The position numbers were made by a program, and so were the translations under genes. The notes under the pieces were generated by a model, which was given only the letters and a program-made list of their open reading frames with translations, had not been told where the DNA came from and searched no databases. Source: Tabrizicola sp. (GTDB lineage Bacteria > Pseudomonadota > Alphaproteobacteria > Rhodobacterales > Rhodobacteraceae). Taken from it: DNA of 64,000 bases. This document shows, piece by piece, positions 18,058-27,260 of the stretch (its first letter is position 1; the number at the start of each line of letters is the position of its first letter). The stretch lies in contig NZ_JAUCZH010000007.1 in NCBI RefSeq assembly GCF_030373185.1, positions 295,084 through 359,083 of the forward strand. Reading direction: 5' to 3'.

Positions 18058-19874
18058 TTCTTCTTTGCCTTCGACTTGTCGGCCACCGGTGCCGGCTCTT
18101 TCTTCTTGAAGCCCGACTTGATGTTGCCGAACAGGTCAGGCTTGTGGCCGTGGCTGCGCATGATCACATATTGCTGCATGAAGGTGATCGTGTTGTTGGT
18201 GATCCAGTAGACCACAAGACCGCTGGCAAACCCGCCCAGCATGAACATGAAGATCCACGGCATCCAGGCAAAGATCGAGGCCTGAATCGGGTCGGTGGGC
18301 GCGGGGTTCAGCTTCATTTGCAGCCACATGCTGGCACCCAGCAAGATCGGCAGCACGCCGATGAACAAGAGGTGCAACAGCGATCCTGTGACCGGCGCGT
18401 CCCATGGCAAGAGTCCGAACAGGTTGAAAAGCGATGACGGATCGGGGGCGGACAGATCGTTGAGCCAGCCCACGAAGGGGGCATGACGCAATTCGATTGT
18501 GACGAAGATAACCTTGTAGAGCGCAAAGAAGATCGGGATCTGGATCAGGATCGGCAAGCAGCCTGCGGCGGGGTTCACCTTCTTGTCCTTGTAAAGCTGC
18601 ATCATCTCGCGTTGCAGCTTCTGACGATCTTCGCCCGCGCGTTCCTTCAGCGCCTCCATCTCGGGCTGAAGCTCTTTCATCCGCGCCATCGAGACATAGG
18701 ATTTGTAGGCTAGCGGCAGCACGATGATCTTCAAAACAAAGGTCAGCCCGATGATCGCGAGGCCCATGTTGCCGATCAAGGCATTCAGCCAGTGCAGAAC
18801 GGCAAAGATCGGCTTGGTCAGGAAGAAGAACCAGCCCCAGTCGATTGAATCAAGGAACCCCGGTATACCGCCCTCGCGCTCATATTCGCGGATCGTGGCC
18901 CATTCCTTTGCGCCGGCAAAGAAGCGGACGGTGGATGTTGTGCTGGCACCAGCCGCAAGGCTTACAGCGGCCGGGCGCACTTCGGCCTGATAGATCCCCG
19001 AGGCGGGGACATATTTCAGCACCGACTTGTACGGTTTGCCCTGTTCGGGAATCAGCGATGTCATCCAGTAGTGGTCGGTAAAGCCGATCCAGCCATCCAC
19101 GGCCGACTCGGTCACTTCGGCCGGCAGACCTTCGCGCGGATCGACCGCGAGATCGACGATGTCGGAATAGTCCGTCTCCAGAAGTTCGCCGTCGTTGCGC
19201 TGCACGGCCCCTTCATGGACCACAAAGATGTTTTGCAGTTGCGGGAGGCCGTGACGGGCGATGATGCCATAGGGCTGCAAGGTAACGGCAGCGGCAGAGC
19301 TGTTGTCCACCCGGTCAGTCACGGTAAACATGAAGTCTTCGTCAATCACGATTTCCCGCTGGAAGGTCAGGCCCTTGCCATTTTCCCAGCGAAGCGAAAC
19401 CGGATTGCCGGGGGCAAGGGTGCCACCCCCTGCGATGGTCCATTCCGTCATGGCATCAGGCACATCGCCCGCTGCAAGGCCAGTGCCGGGCAGCCAGCCA
19501 AAGACCGAATAATACGCAAGATTCTCCCCGACAGGTGCAAGAAGGCGCACCGTGTCCGAACCCGGTTCGATCGTCTCGCGGTAGGTTTTCAGCGACAGAT
19601 CATCAATCCGGCCACCCAGAAGCGAGATCGTCCCTGACAGCTTGGCGGTGTCAATCGCAAGGCGCGGCGCTTCGGGGACGGCGGGTGCGGTATCGGTTGC
19701 GGCACCCGCGGCCGGATCGGCGGTCGAGGCCACCGGGACACCCAAGTCAGTCGCAGTCGGGGCTGCCAGGTCAACCGTCGGCTCAGGCGGGGGAAACAGC
19801 ACAAACCAGACGATCATCACCGCGGCGCTCAACACCATCGCGAGGATTAGGTTCTTGTTGTTCTGCTCTTCCAT
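18054..19874 (-). CDS. yidC: Membrane protein insertase YidC
   Basis: A 606-residue Oxa1/YidC-family insertase. An N-terminal signal-anchor helix (about 8-28) precedes a long Pro/Ala linker and periplasmic β-domain (about 70-345). The five-helix insertase core follows (about 355-590, including NPAAGCLPILIQIPIFFALY), with a Lys-rich tail for ribosome contact. It inserts and folds inner-membrane proteins with or without SecYEG. Its GTGA overlap with the MOSC gene puts it first in that unit, and a 350-base leader region lies upstream. Confidence 0.97.
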   Translation of the reverse strand: MEEQNNKNLILAMVLSAAVMIVWFVLFPPPEPTVDLAAPTATDLGVPVASTADPAAGAATDTAPAVPEAPRLAIDTAKLSGTISLLGGRIDDLSLKTYRETIEPGSDTVRLLAPVGENLAYYSVFGWLPGTGLAAGDVPDAMTEWTIAGGGTLAPGNPVSLRWENGKGLTFQREIVIDEDFMFTVTDRVDNSSAAAVTLQPYGIIARHGLPQLQNIFVVHEGAVQRNDGELLETDYSDIVDLAVDPREGLPAEVTESAVDGWIGFTDHYWMTSLIPEQGKPYKSVLKYVPASGIYQAEVRPAAVSLAAGASTTSTVRFFAGAKEWATIREYEREGGIPGFLDSIDWGWFFFLTKPIFAVLHWLNALIGNMGLAIIGLTFVLKIIVLPLAYKSYVSMARMKELQPEMEALKERAGEDRQKLQREMMQLYKDKKVNPAAGCLPILIQIPIFFALYKVIFVTIELRHAPFVGWLNDLSAPDPSSLFNLFGLLPWDAPVTGSLLHLLFIGVLPILLGASMWLQMKLNPAPTDPIQASIFAWMPWIFMFMLGGFASGLVVYWITNNTITFMQQYVIMRSHGHKPDLFGNIKSGFKKKEPAPVADKSKAKKK

Positions 19875-20224
19875 AGGCCAACCACCATGCCGCTTGTCGG
19901 GATCAGCGGTGCTTCAACGACAGGGGCGGGCAAAGGTCAAGGGCTTTCGCCCTTTCATCGCTGGCTCGACCCGTCAAATTCCGTCGGGTCGGCGGGTTTC
20001 AAGCAGGCTATCCACGGCCCGGAGGAGGTGTTCGGTCTGGCCTTGTGCCACAAGAAGACCTCATCGTGCCGCACGAGCGCTTGCCGCGATCAAAGACCTG
20101 TCATCTTCAGTCCACTGCTGCCGCTTTCGCTGCAACCCAATCCAGTGCCTTCTGATCAACCTGTCGTCGTTCTGACGGATACCCGCTGAAAGCACGATCC
20201 ATTCGGCAAGATATCCGGTCGGCC
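19875..20224. other. Intergenic region upstream of yidC
   Basis: These 350 bases hold no convincing gene; a plus-strand frame at 19887-20189 has no ribosome-binding site or recognizable family. Two small hairpins could sit in the yidC leader (minus strand): AAGGGC/GCCCTT with a GAAA tetraloop at 19939-19954, and GACCCG/CGGGTC at 19968-19990. Neither is followed by a T-run. Confidence 0.5.
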
Positions 20225-21709
20225 TCAACGCGCCTTCACATTGATGCGCAGCGCTTTTGCCAACTGGTCACGATACCCGGACAACCACTGCACCACCTCT
20301 TCTGGCGGCAAGGGTCGGGCAATCACATAACCTTGTACATGACCACAGCCAAGCTGTGCCAGCATCGCATGCTCGCCCTGCGTTTCGACCCCTTCTGCAA
20401 GCGTTTCAAGACCCAGATCTTCGGCCAGAGACAGGATGGCCGTCACCAGTTTCTGCTTTTGTCGGTCACGGTCTACCGCCCGCACAAAGCTGCGGTCAAT
20501 CTTCAGGCGGCGCAGCGCAAAGTTGCGGATCGAGGTGATGGACGCATTGCCGGTGCCGAAGTCATCAAGATCGACGCCACAGCCCATGTCGGACAGTCGG
20601 GCGATATTGCGGGCGATGATGTCATCCGCCTGAAGGGCCACGACCGTTTCCAGCACTTCGACCGTCAACCGCTCCGGCGCCATGTCTTGCCGATCGAGAG
20701 CCCAGCCAACCCGTTCGGGCAGGTGCGGATCGCGCAGATCCTGTGCCGAGAAGTTTACGGCCACTGTCGGCACCCTGAACCCGGCACGATCCCAATCAGC
20801 CAGTGCGGCGAGGGATTGGGACAGCATTTCCTGGCCAAGGATTTCCATCAGGTCGGTGCCTTCGATCGCGGGCAGGAACTCCCCCGGTGTCAGACAGCCT
20901 CGATCGGGGTGATGCCACCGCGCCAGTGCTTCCATGCCCGACACCGCACCGCTGTCAGTAGAAAGCTGCGGCTGAAAATGCGCACGGATCTGCCCGGCCG
21001 CGACGGCCGTTGCAAAGCCCGCACGCAGGCTGTCGCGTGCGGCACGCGCCAGTGCCAGATCAGTGGAATAGGCCCGGATTGCCCCGGGCCGGTGGCGCAT
21101 CGCCTCATCGACGGCGACCTGGGCTGCCTCCAGTAGCGCCTTTCCGGCCCTGCTTTCCAGTTGCCGCGCAAGGCAGAACCCGATGCAGCAGGTCGCCTGA
21201 ACCGGGGTGTCACCCAGCAGCATCGGTTGCTGCGCGACAAGTTGCAACCGGCCTGCGATGCGGACAATGGCTTCCAGATCAAGTCGCTGCGTCGGCCCCA
21301 GAACCACGACCAGACTGCCATCCTCCAGCGGGAAAAGCATGTCGCCCGGCCGCAACGATCCCCGAATCCGCGCGATGCAGCCAGCCAGGATTTCCGACTG
21401 GCGCGCGCGCCCATGCCGGTCACAAAGCCACGACGGATCATCAAATTGCAGCACAAGGCAGCCCGTCTGTTGCGAAGGGTCACGCAAGACCGCATCCAGC
21501 CGGTCGATCACCTGATCAGACACCGCCGCCGTTTGTGGTAGTGGCAAGAGTTGTCGCGCCAGAACCACCGCAAGCGGCAGCCCTACCGTCAGCGCCAGAA
21601 GCCCAGCCTCGCCGCCGACCCAGAAGGCCAGCAGCACAGCACAAGGAAGAAAAACGGCAAGCTCCTGTCGCCGCAGCAGCACAGCCATATGCCAGGAACC
21701 CGACAACAT
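20225..21709 (-). CDS. c-di-GMP phosphodiesterase (degenerate GGDEF + EAL)
   Basis: A 494-residue protein with two hydrophobic segments (about 14-52), a degenerate GGDEF-like domain (about 65-215, with LEDGS in place of the active-site loop) and an EAL domain (about 230-480). The EAL catalytic residues look complete: MEALARW, VNFSA, EVLETV, DDFGTG, KIDRSF, EGVE and VQGY. It should therefore hydrolyse c-di-GMP at the membrane, with the GGDEF part perhaps only regulatory. It is separate from ttcA by 76 bases. Confidence 0.88.
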   Translation of the reverse strand: MLSGSWHMAVLLRRQELAVFLPCAVLLAFWVGGEAGLLALTVGLPLAVVLARQLLPLPQTAAVSDQVIDRLDAVLRDPSQQTGCLVLQFDDPSWLCDRHGRARQSEILAGCIARIRGSLRPGDMLFPLEDGSLVVVLGPTQRLDLEAIVRIAGRLQLVAQQPMLLGDTPVQATCCIGFCLARQLESRAGKALLEAAQVAVDEAMRHRPGAIRAYSTDLALARAARDSLRAGFATAVAAGQIRAHFQPQLSTDSGAVSGMEALARWHHPDRGCLTPGEFLPAIEGTDLMEILGQEMLSQSLAALADWDRAGFRVPTVAVNFSAQDLRDPHLPERVGWALDRQDMAPERLTVEVLETVVALQADDIIARNIARLSDMGCGVDLDDFGTGNASITSIRNFALRRLKIDRSFVRAVDRDRQKQKLVTAILSLAEDLGLETLAEGVETQGEHAMLAQLGCGHVQGYVIARPLPPEEVVQWLSGYRDQLAKALRINVKAR

Positions 21710-21785
21710 TAGACACCCCGCGACTGATGGGCCAAAAGGCCCGATGGATCGCGGTCAGGCTAGGCGGATGTTCCTGATCAGTTCC

Positions 21786-22667
21786 TTAACGCACATCCGA
21801 AAGTTGCAGAGAATTGTCGCTATCTGCCAGAGCGTTCGTGCCAAGTGCGGCAGCAAGCCCTGCAAAGTCGAACAGTCCGGGATCGGCAAGGTGCGACGGA
21901 CGAACGTTCATCAGCGCGCGAAACATGATCTGACGGCGGCCGGGGGTGCGCGCCTCCCACTCGTCGAGCAGTTTCTTGACCTGCATCCGTTGCAAGCCCT
22001 CCTGACTGCCGCAAAGATCGCAAGGAATGATAGGATACCCCATTCCCCGCGCGAACTTCTCGCAATCCGCCTCGGCCACAAAGGCAAGGGGGCGGGCAAG
22101 GTAAAGGTCACCTTCCTCGTTCAACAGGCGCGGCGGCATGCTGGCAAGTCGGCCACCGTGGAAAAGGTTCATGAAGAAGGTCTCAAGGATATCGTCGCGG
22201 TGATGACCAAGGATGACGGTCGAGCAGCCTTCTTCCCGTGCGATCCGGTAAAGGTTCCCCCGCCGCAGCCGTGAACAGAGGCTGCAATAGGTTTTCCCCT
22301 GCGGAATCTTGTCCATGACGATGGAATAAGTGTCCTGATATTCGATCCGGTGCGGCACACCCATCCGGGTCAGGAAGTCTGGCAGAACGGTCGCCGGAAA
22401 GCCGGGCTGGCCCTGATCCAGATTGCAGGCCAGAAGGTCCACCGGCAGAAGCCCGCGCCATTTCAGCTCGTGCAGGATGGCCAGCAGGGTATAGCTGTCC
22501 TTGCCCCCCGACAGGCAGACCAGCCAGCGGTCCCCCTCACGCGCCATGCCATAGGTTTCCACGGCCTCGCGTACCTGCTGGACCAGCCGTTTGCGCATCT
22601 TGCGAAACTCCAGCCCCTTGGGGGCGCCGTGGAACAGCGGGTGGATATCGTCGGTTTCGTCAAGCAT
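21786..22667 (-). CDS. ttcA: tRNA 2-thiocytidine synthetase TtcA
   Basis: A 293-residue ATP-pyrophosphatase. The PP-loop SGGKDS is at about 53-58, and the Cys pairs CSLC (about 127-130) and CDLC (about 217-220) provide the iron-sulfur cluster site of TtcA. It thiolates C32 of some tRNAs. The ATG at 22667 begins the conserved part. It is divergent from the lipoprotein gene. Confidence 0.93.
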   Translation of the reverse strand: MLDETDDIHPLFHGAPKGLEFRKMRKRLVQQVREAVETYGMAREGDRWLVCLSGGKDSYTLLAILHELKWRGLLPVDLLACNLDQGQPGFPATVLPDFLTRMGVPHRIEYQDTYSIVMDKIPQGKTYCSLCSRLRRGNLYRIAREEGCSTVILGHHRDDILETFFMNLFHGGRLASMPPRLLNEEGDLYLARPLAFVAEADCEKFARGMGYPIIPCDLCGSQEGLQRMQVKKLLDEWEARTPGRRQIMFRALMNVRPSHLADPGLFDFAGLAAALGTNALADSDNSLQLSDVR

Positions 22668-22782
22668 GCGGGCACCGGGGCAAGGGATGCGCCCTTATGC
22701 CAGAGGTGTCGGCCAAGGCAAAGCCCCGGGGGCGGTCATCCGAAACCGCTCGGCCCGCGTATCAGTCGAAACGGAGATACAG

Positions 22783-23322
22783 ATGCGCATCCTTGCCCTT
22801 TCCGCCCTCGCCCTTCTGGCCGCCTGCACCGGCAAACCGTCGTTCAATGACCCCGCCCTCAGCGACCGCAAGCTGAACCTTGAGGAGTTCTTTGACGGCA
22901 ATCTGGTCGCGAAGGGTCAGTTTCAGGATATCTTCGGCACCGTCCGCCGCCGGTTTGACGTGACGATCAAGGGCGACTGGGACGGTGAACGGCTGCGGCT
23001 GGTCGAGGATTTCGTCTATGAGGACGGATCGACCGAACAGCGCATCTGGACGCTGGTCAAGACCGGCCCCGACAGTTGGCGCGGCACCGCTCCGGGAGTG
23101 ATTGGCGAGGCGACCGGCACCGAAGACGGTGACCGATTCAACTGGCGCTATACCATCGACCTGCCGATTCCGGCCGCCGATGGCAGCCTTGATACCGTGC
23201 GCGTGACCTTTGATGACTGGATGTGGCTGCTGTCGGATGACCGGCTGTTGAACCGCGCCTACATGCGGCGGTTTGGCGTCGATGTGGGCGATGTCACGAT
23301 CAGCTTTGAAAAGCTGGATTGA
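22783..23322 (+). CDS. DUF3833-type lipoprotein
   Basis: A 179-residue protein with a lipoprotein signal: MRILALSALALLAACTGKP, lipobox LAAC, Cys15. The mature part is a β-rich domain (FFDGNLVAKGQFQDIFG, DWMWLL) matching the DUF3833 family, of unknown function and predicted to be envelope-anchored. GGAG lies 7 bases before the ATG. It ends 2 bases before the stop of the convergent SDR gene. Confidence 0.85.
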   Translation: MRILALSALALLAACTGKPSFNDPALSDRKLNLEEFFDGNLVAKGQFQDIFGTVRRRFDVTIKGDWDGERLRLVEDFVYEDGSTEQRIWTLVKTGPDSWRGTAPGVIGEATGTEDGDRFNWRYTIDLPIPAADGSLDTVRVTFDDWMWLLSDDRLLNRAYMRRFGVDVGDVTISFEKLD

Positions 23323-23324
23323 CC

Positions 23325-24056
23325 CTAGACATGCTGGGCGCCGTTGACCTCGATCTCGGCGCCAGAGATGTAGCTTGACTGGTCCGAGCACAGAAACCAG
23401 ATCACATCGGCCACTTCCTTCGGCTGGCCCAGCCGCTGCATCGGCAGCTTTTCCACGATCTTGTCGGTACCGGGTGACAGGATTGTCGTTTCCACCTCTC
23501 CCGGCGCGATGGCGTTGACCCGCACGCCCAAAGGGCCGAAGTCATGGGCCATTTCCCGCGTAAGCGCCGCCAAGGCAGCCTTTGACGTGGCATAAGCCGC
23601 CCCCGCGAAGGGATGCACCTTGACCCCCGCGATCGAGGTGACATTGACGATCGCCCCCTTGGTTGCCGCCAATTCGTCCTTCAACCCGCGCGCCAGAATG
23701 ACCGGGGCGAAGAAGTTCACATGGAACACATGCCCCCATGTCCGCAGATCGGTCGTCAAGGTGTTCAGCCTGCCACCCTCAGGCCCTTTCGGGCTGATCC
23801 CGGCATTGTTGACCAGCGCATGGATGCGCCCGCCGACCTTGGATTTGATCGTCTCGATGGCGGCAATCGTCTTGTTCGGATCGGCAAGGTCAAGCTGGAT
23901 ATGGTTGTCTTCGCCCCCCGGCCAAGGGCAACGCGGGTCGAACGGCTGGCGCGAACAGGTCAGCACCCGCCAACCTTCCGCCGAGAACCGCTTTACCGTG
24001 GCATGGCCGATACCGCGGCTGGCCCCGGTCAGGACGATGGTCTTCTGTTCGGTCAT
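23325..24056 (-). CDS. Short-chain dehydrogenase/reductase
   Basis: A 243-residue classical SDR. The NAD(P) motif TGASRGIG is at about 10-17, NNAG near 88, catalytic Ser in NVTSIAG, YATSK (Tyr and Lys), and a C-terminal SGAEIEVNGAQHV. It resembles FabG-like 3-oxoacyl reductases, but the substrate is not predictable. It is divergent from argB. Confidence 0.88.
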   Translation of the reverse strand: MTEQKTIVLTGASRGIGHATVKRFSAEGWRVLTCSRQPFDPRCPWPGGEDNHIQLDLADPNKTIAAIETIKSKVGGRIHALVNNAGISPKGPEGGRLNTLTTDLRTWGHVFHVNFFAPVILARGLKDELAATKGAIVNVTSIAGVKVHPFAGAAYATSKAALAALTREMAHDFGPLGVRVNAIAPGEVETTILSPGTDKIVEKLPMQRLGQPKEVADVIWFLCSDQSSYISGAEIEVNGAQHV

Positions 24057-24182
24057 GCGGCCTCACTTGCTGCCGAAACCCTACTCTTCCTGTCGGGAAA
24101 GGCAAGGTTGCCTCTTGCATGATCCGCCGCTTGGCAGGGGCGACCAAAAGTCCTATTGGGGGCCAAGTCCCGGAGGCCGCCC

Positions 24183-25082
24183 ATGAAACAGCAGACCCTG
24201 ACCATGCAAGACGCCCTGAATACCGCCAAGATGCTGTCCGAGGCCCTGCCCTACCTTCAGCGTTTTACTGGCGCGGTGGTGGTGGTGAAATTTGGCGGCA
24301 ATGCCATGGGCGATGATGACGCTATGGCGGAATTCGCCCGCGATATCGTGCTGATGCGGCAGGTAGGGGTGAACCCGGTGGTCGTTCACGGCGGCGGGCC
24401 GATGATCAACGACATGCTGAACAAGCTGGGCATCAAGTCCGAATTCGTGCGCGGCAAGCGGGTGACGGACAAGGCCACCGTCCAGGTGGTCGAGATGATC
24501 CTGTCGGGCCTTGTGAACAAGCGCATCGTGCAGGCGATCATGGATGCGGGGGGCCGCGCCGTTGGCATTTCCGGCAAGGATGATGACCTGATGGTCTGTG
24601 AGGCAGACGATCCCGAACTGGGCTTTGTCGGCCGCCCGATAGAGATGAACGTGCAGGTTCTGCGTGACCTATACGGCGCGGGGATCATCCCGGTCATCGC
24701 CCCGGTCGGCACAGGCATGGCCGATAACGAAACCTTCAACGTGAACGGCGACACCGCGGCCGGGGCCATCGCTGGGGCCTTGCAGGCCGACCGTCTGCTC
24801 TTGCTGACCGACGTGCCGGGGGTGAAGGACGCCAATGGCAATGTCATGACCCAGATCACCCCCGAGGAAATCCGGCAGATGACGGCAGACGGCGTCATCT
24901 CGGGCGGGATGATCCCGAAGACCGAGACCGCGCTGATGGCGATTGAAAAGGGAACCCGGGCGGTCACGATTCTTGATGGCCGTATCCCCAATGCCTGCCT
25001 GCTGGAACTGTTCACCGACCACGGGGCGGGCAGCCAGATCCGGGCCACCGCGCCTCGCGTCAAGCCCCACGCCCGCAGTTGA
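24183..25082 (+). CDS. argB: Acetylglutamate kinase
   Basis: A 299-residue amino-acid kinase. KFGGNAM binds the phosphates near residue 36, VVHGGGP binds substrate near 69, and DVPGVKD and SGGMIPK complete the active site. It phosphorylates N-acetylglutamate in arginine synthesis. The N-terminal extension helix ([21 protein letters not shown]) is the kind found in arginine-sensitive hexameric enzymes. GGAGG precedes the ATG. It is a single-gene unit, with a short hairpin (AAGCCT/AGGCTT, about 25096-25111) after it that may terminate it. Confidence 0.95.
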   Translation: MKQQTLTMQDALNTAKMLSEALPYLQRFTGAVVVVKFGGNAMGDDDAMAEFARDIVLMRQVGVNPVVVHGGGPMINDMLNKLGIKSEFVRGKRVTDKATVQVVEMILSGLVNKRIVQAIMDAGGRAVGISGKDDDLMVCEADDPELGFVGRPIEMNVQVLRDLYGAGIIPVIAPVGTGMADNETFNVNGDTAAGAIAGALQADRLLLLTDVPGVKDANGNVMTQITPEEIRQMTADGVISGGMIPKTETALMAIEKGTRAVTILDGRIPNACLLELFTDHGAGSQIRATAPRVKPHARS

Positions 25083-25198
25083 CCCCGGCGCGCCAAAAGC
25101 CTTTGAAGGCTTATGCATATCTTTTCGAGAATTTTTCCGCGCTGGAAACCGGGCGCGGCTATCCCTAAGTTGGCAAGGGCGCAGAAAGGTCTGATCCC

Positions 25199-25990
25199 TT
25201 GGAAAACGAGATCTTCATTCGTGTTGCCGTCTTCTTCTGCGTCCTAGCCGCGCTGGCCGCCCTTGAGCGGCTGGCCCCGCGCCGTGCCATGGTGCAGCCA
25301 CGCGCGCGCCGCTGGTTTACCAACCTTGCGCTGGTGGTGATTGACACGCTGACCGTCCGCGCGCTGGCCTTCGCCCTGCCGATCCTTGCCGTTGCCGCTG
25401 CGGTGGATGCCGGACAACTGGGCCTTGGGCTGTTCAACTCTCTGCAATGGCCGCTCTGGCTGGAACTGCTTCTTGCCGTCCTGATCTTTGACTTTGCGAT
25501 CTGGCTTCAGCATCTGATCACCCACAAGGTGCCACTCTTCTGGCGGTTCCACTGCGTGCACCACGCTGACCGCGATTTCGACGTGACCACCGCCTTGCGG
25601 TTTCATCCGGTCGAGATCGCCGCCTCGGCCCTGTTGAAAGTGGGGCTGGTCTATGTGATCGGCCCATCGGCGCTTGCGGTGATTGTCTTCGAGATCCTGC
25701 TGAACGCGACCGCGATGTTCAATCACGCCAACCTGCGCCTGCCGCTTGGGTTGGACCGGGTGGTCCGGCTGGTGCTGGTCACCCCGGACATGCACCGCGT
25801 TCACCATTCGGTGCATCGCCACGAACATGACAGCAACTACGGCTTTTCATTGTCGGTCTGGGACCGCATCTTTCGCACCTATGTGCCGCAACCTGCGGCA
25901 GGACACGATGACATGACCGTGGGGCTGGAATGGCAGGACGACCGACCGATGAAGCTGGGCTGGGCGCTATGGTTGCCGTTCAGACGCTGA
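25199..25990 (+). CDS. Fatty acid hydroxylase / sterol desaturase family protein
   Basis: A 263-residue membrane protein with several hydrophobic helices and the di-iron histidine motifs HLITHK (about 104), HCVHH (about 118-122) and HRVHH (about 200-204) in the expected order. Such enzymes hydroxylate or desaturate lipids or carotenoids; the substrate here is unknown. It starts with TTG, with AAAGG about 9 bases upstream. The next gene overlaps its end, marking an operon with the ferredoxin-like and phosphatase genes. Confidence 0.85.
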   Translation: MENEIFIRVAVFFCVLAALAALERLAPRRAMVQPRARRWFTNLALVVIDTLTVRALAFALPILAVAAAVDAGQLGLGLFNSLQWPLWLELLLAVLIFDFAIWLQHLITHKVPLFWRFHCVHHADRDFDVTTALRFHPVEIAASALLKVGLVYVIGPSALAVIVFEILLNATAMFNHANLRLPLGLDRVVRLVLVTPDMHRVHHSVHRHEHDSNYGFSLSVWDRIFRTYVPQPAAGHDDMTVGLEWQDDRPMKLGWALWLPFRR

Positions 25991-26619
25991 CGGCGCGGCT
26001 GGCGGCGGAATGGCTGGAGGTGCTGGGCGGTTTCGCCATCAATCAGGACGAAGACGGCCTGCCCGCCGGAACCCGCACCCTTCTGCTGATCGGCCCGGCT
26101 GAACCCGGCTTCTGGCTGCATCTGACCTCGCAGCCGGAATGGGACGGCACGCCAGACCCGGTTGACCGCTGGTCGCGCCGGGTGATCGGGCGGCTGGCCT
26201 GCGACCTTGGGGCCAAGGCGCTGTTTCCCTTTGGCGGGCCTCCGTATCATCCGTTCTACCGATGGGCGCTGCGCAGCGTGCAGGTCTGGGAAAGCCCGGT
26301 CCGGCTTCTGGTCCACGCCCGCCAAGGCCTGATGGTCAGCTTTCGCGGCGCATTGGCGTTGAAAGAGCCGGTTGCGGTGCCTGCCCCCGCCTCCCGCCCT
26401 TGTGACAACTGCCCTGCGCCCTGCCTGACCGCCTGCCCGGTTGGCGCCCTTTCCGGCACGGGCTACGACCTTCCCGCCTGCCACGGCTTCCTTGACCGGC
26501 CCGAGGGGAAGGACTGCATGACCGGCGGCTGTCTGGTTCGCCGCGCTTGCCCGGTATCGCAAAGCTATGCAAGACTGCCTGAACAGTCGGCCTATCACAT
26601 GAGGCGGTTCCACAAATGA
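25969..26619 (+). CDS. 4Fe-4S ferredoxin-like protein
   Basis: A 216-residue cytoplasmic protein. Its C-terminal half contains CDNCPAPCLTACPVGAL, a Cys arrangement for a 4Fe-4S cluster, and a further Cys set (CMTGGCLVRRAC). The N-terminal half has no recognized domain. It probably transfers electrons, perhaps to the adjacent di-iron hydroxylase; that is inference. The ATG at 25969 overlaps the previous gene by 22 bases; an ATG at 25930 would overlap it by 61. Confidence 0.75.
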   Translation: MVAVQTLTARLAAEWLEVLGGFAINQDEDGLPAGTRTLLLIGPAEPGFWLHLTSQPEWDGTPDPVDRWSRRVIGRLACDLGAKALFPFGGPPYHPFYRWALRSVQVWESPVRLLVHARQGLMVSFRGALALKEPVAVPAPASRPCDNCPAPCLTACPVGALSGTGYDLPACHGFLDRPEGKDCMTGGCLVRRACPVSQSYARLPEQSAYHMRRFHK

Positions 26620-27119
26620 AGCGGTTGATCCTGACGCGGCACGCGAAATCTTCATGGGACGATCCGCTGACCCCGGACCATGACCGCCCCTTGAACGACC
26701 GCGGCAAGGCCGCGGCGGCGGATCTGGGGCAATGGCTGGCCAGCCGAGGGCATATTCCGGGCGAGGTCTTGTGTTCCGACGCGCTGCGGACCCGGAAGAC
26801 CTTTTCCGGAATTGCCCCGGCGCTACCCGGCACACCGGTTCTGGAGTTGAAGCCGGCCCTCTACCATGCCGGGCCGGATGTGATGATGGCGGTGCTGCGC
26901 CATGCGTCGGCGGACACGGTGATGATGATCGGCCACAACCCCGGCATCGCGGAATTTGCGGCACGGCTGGTGGCGCATCCGCCGGCGAACGCCGAATTCG
27001 CCCGCTATCCGACCGGGGCCACGCTGGTGGCGGAGTTCGATGTGGATGACTGGTCCAAGGTCAGCTACGGAACGGGGGTGACGGTGGATTTCGTCATCCC
27101 GCGAGAGATTGTTGCCTGA
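26616..27119 (+). CDS. SixA-like histidine phosphatase
   Basis: A 167-residue histidine-phosphatase-superfamily protein. The catalytic motif TRHAKSSW is at residues 7-14, and the second histidine is in MIGHNPG near residue 109. Relatives such as SixA remove phosphate from phosphohistidine of phosphorelay or PTS proteins. It overlaps the ferredoxin-like gene by ATGA and is the last of the three-gene unit. Confidence 0.88.
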   Translation: MKRLILTRHAKSSWDDPLTPDHDRPLNDRGKAAAADLGQWLASRGHIPGEVLCSDALRTRKTFSGIAPALPGTPVLELKPALYHAGPDVMMAVLRHASADTVMMIGHNPGIAEFAARLVAHPPANAEFARYPTGATLVAEFDVDDWSKVSYGTGVTVDFVIPREIVA

Positions 27120-27260
27120 CACTTTCCCACAGTGGGCCTCCTGATCACCCTGAGTTATTTCAAAGGGTTGTCTGTGGGCATCAGGGAAATGTAAAGGTTT
27201 GCCTGCATCATTTCAGGCGTGGGAAAGCCCTGCCCGCCCGATCCCGCCCAACGCCTGTCG

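Noticed and set aside
19887..20189. 100-codon plus-strand frame upstream of yidC
   Set aside because: No ribosome-binding site, no known family, and low-complexity composition; treated as intergenic.
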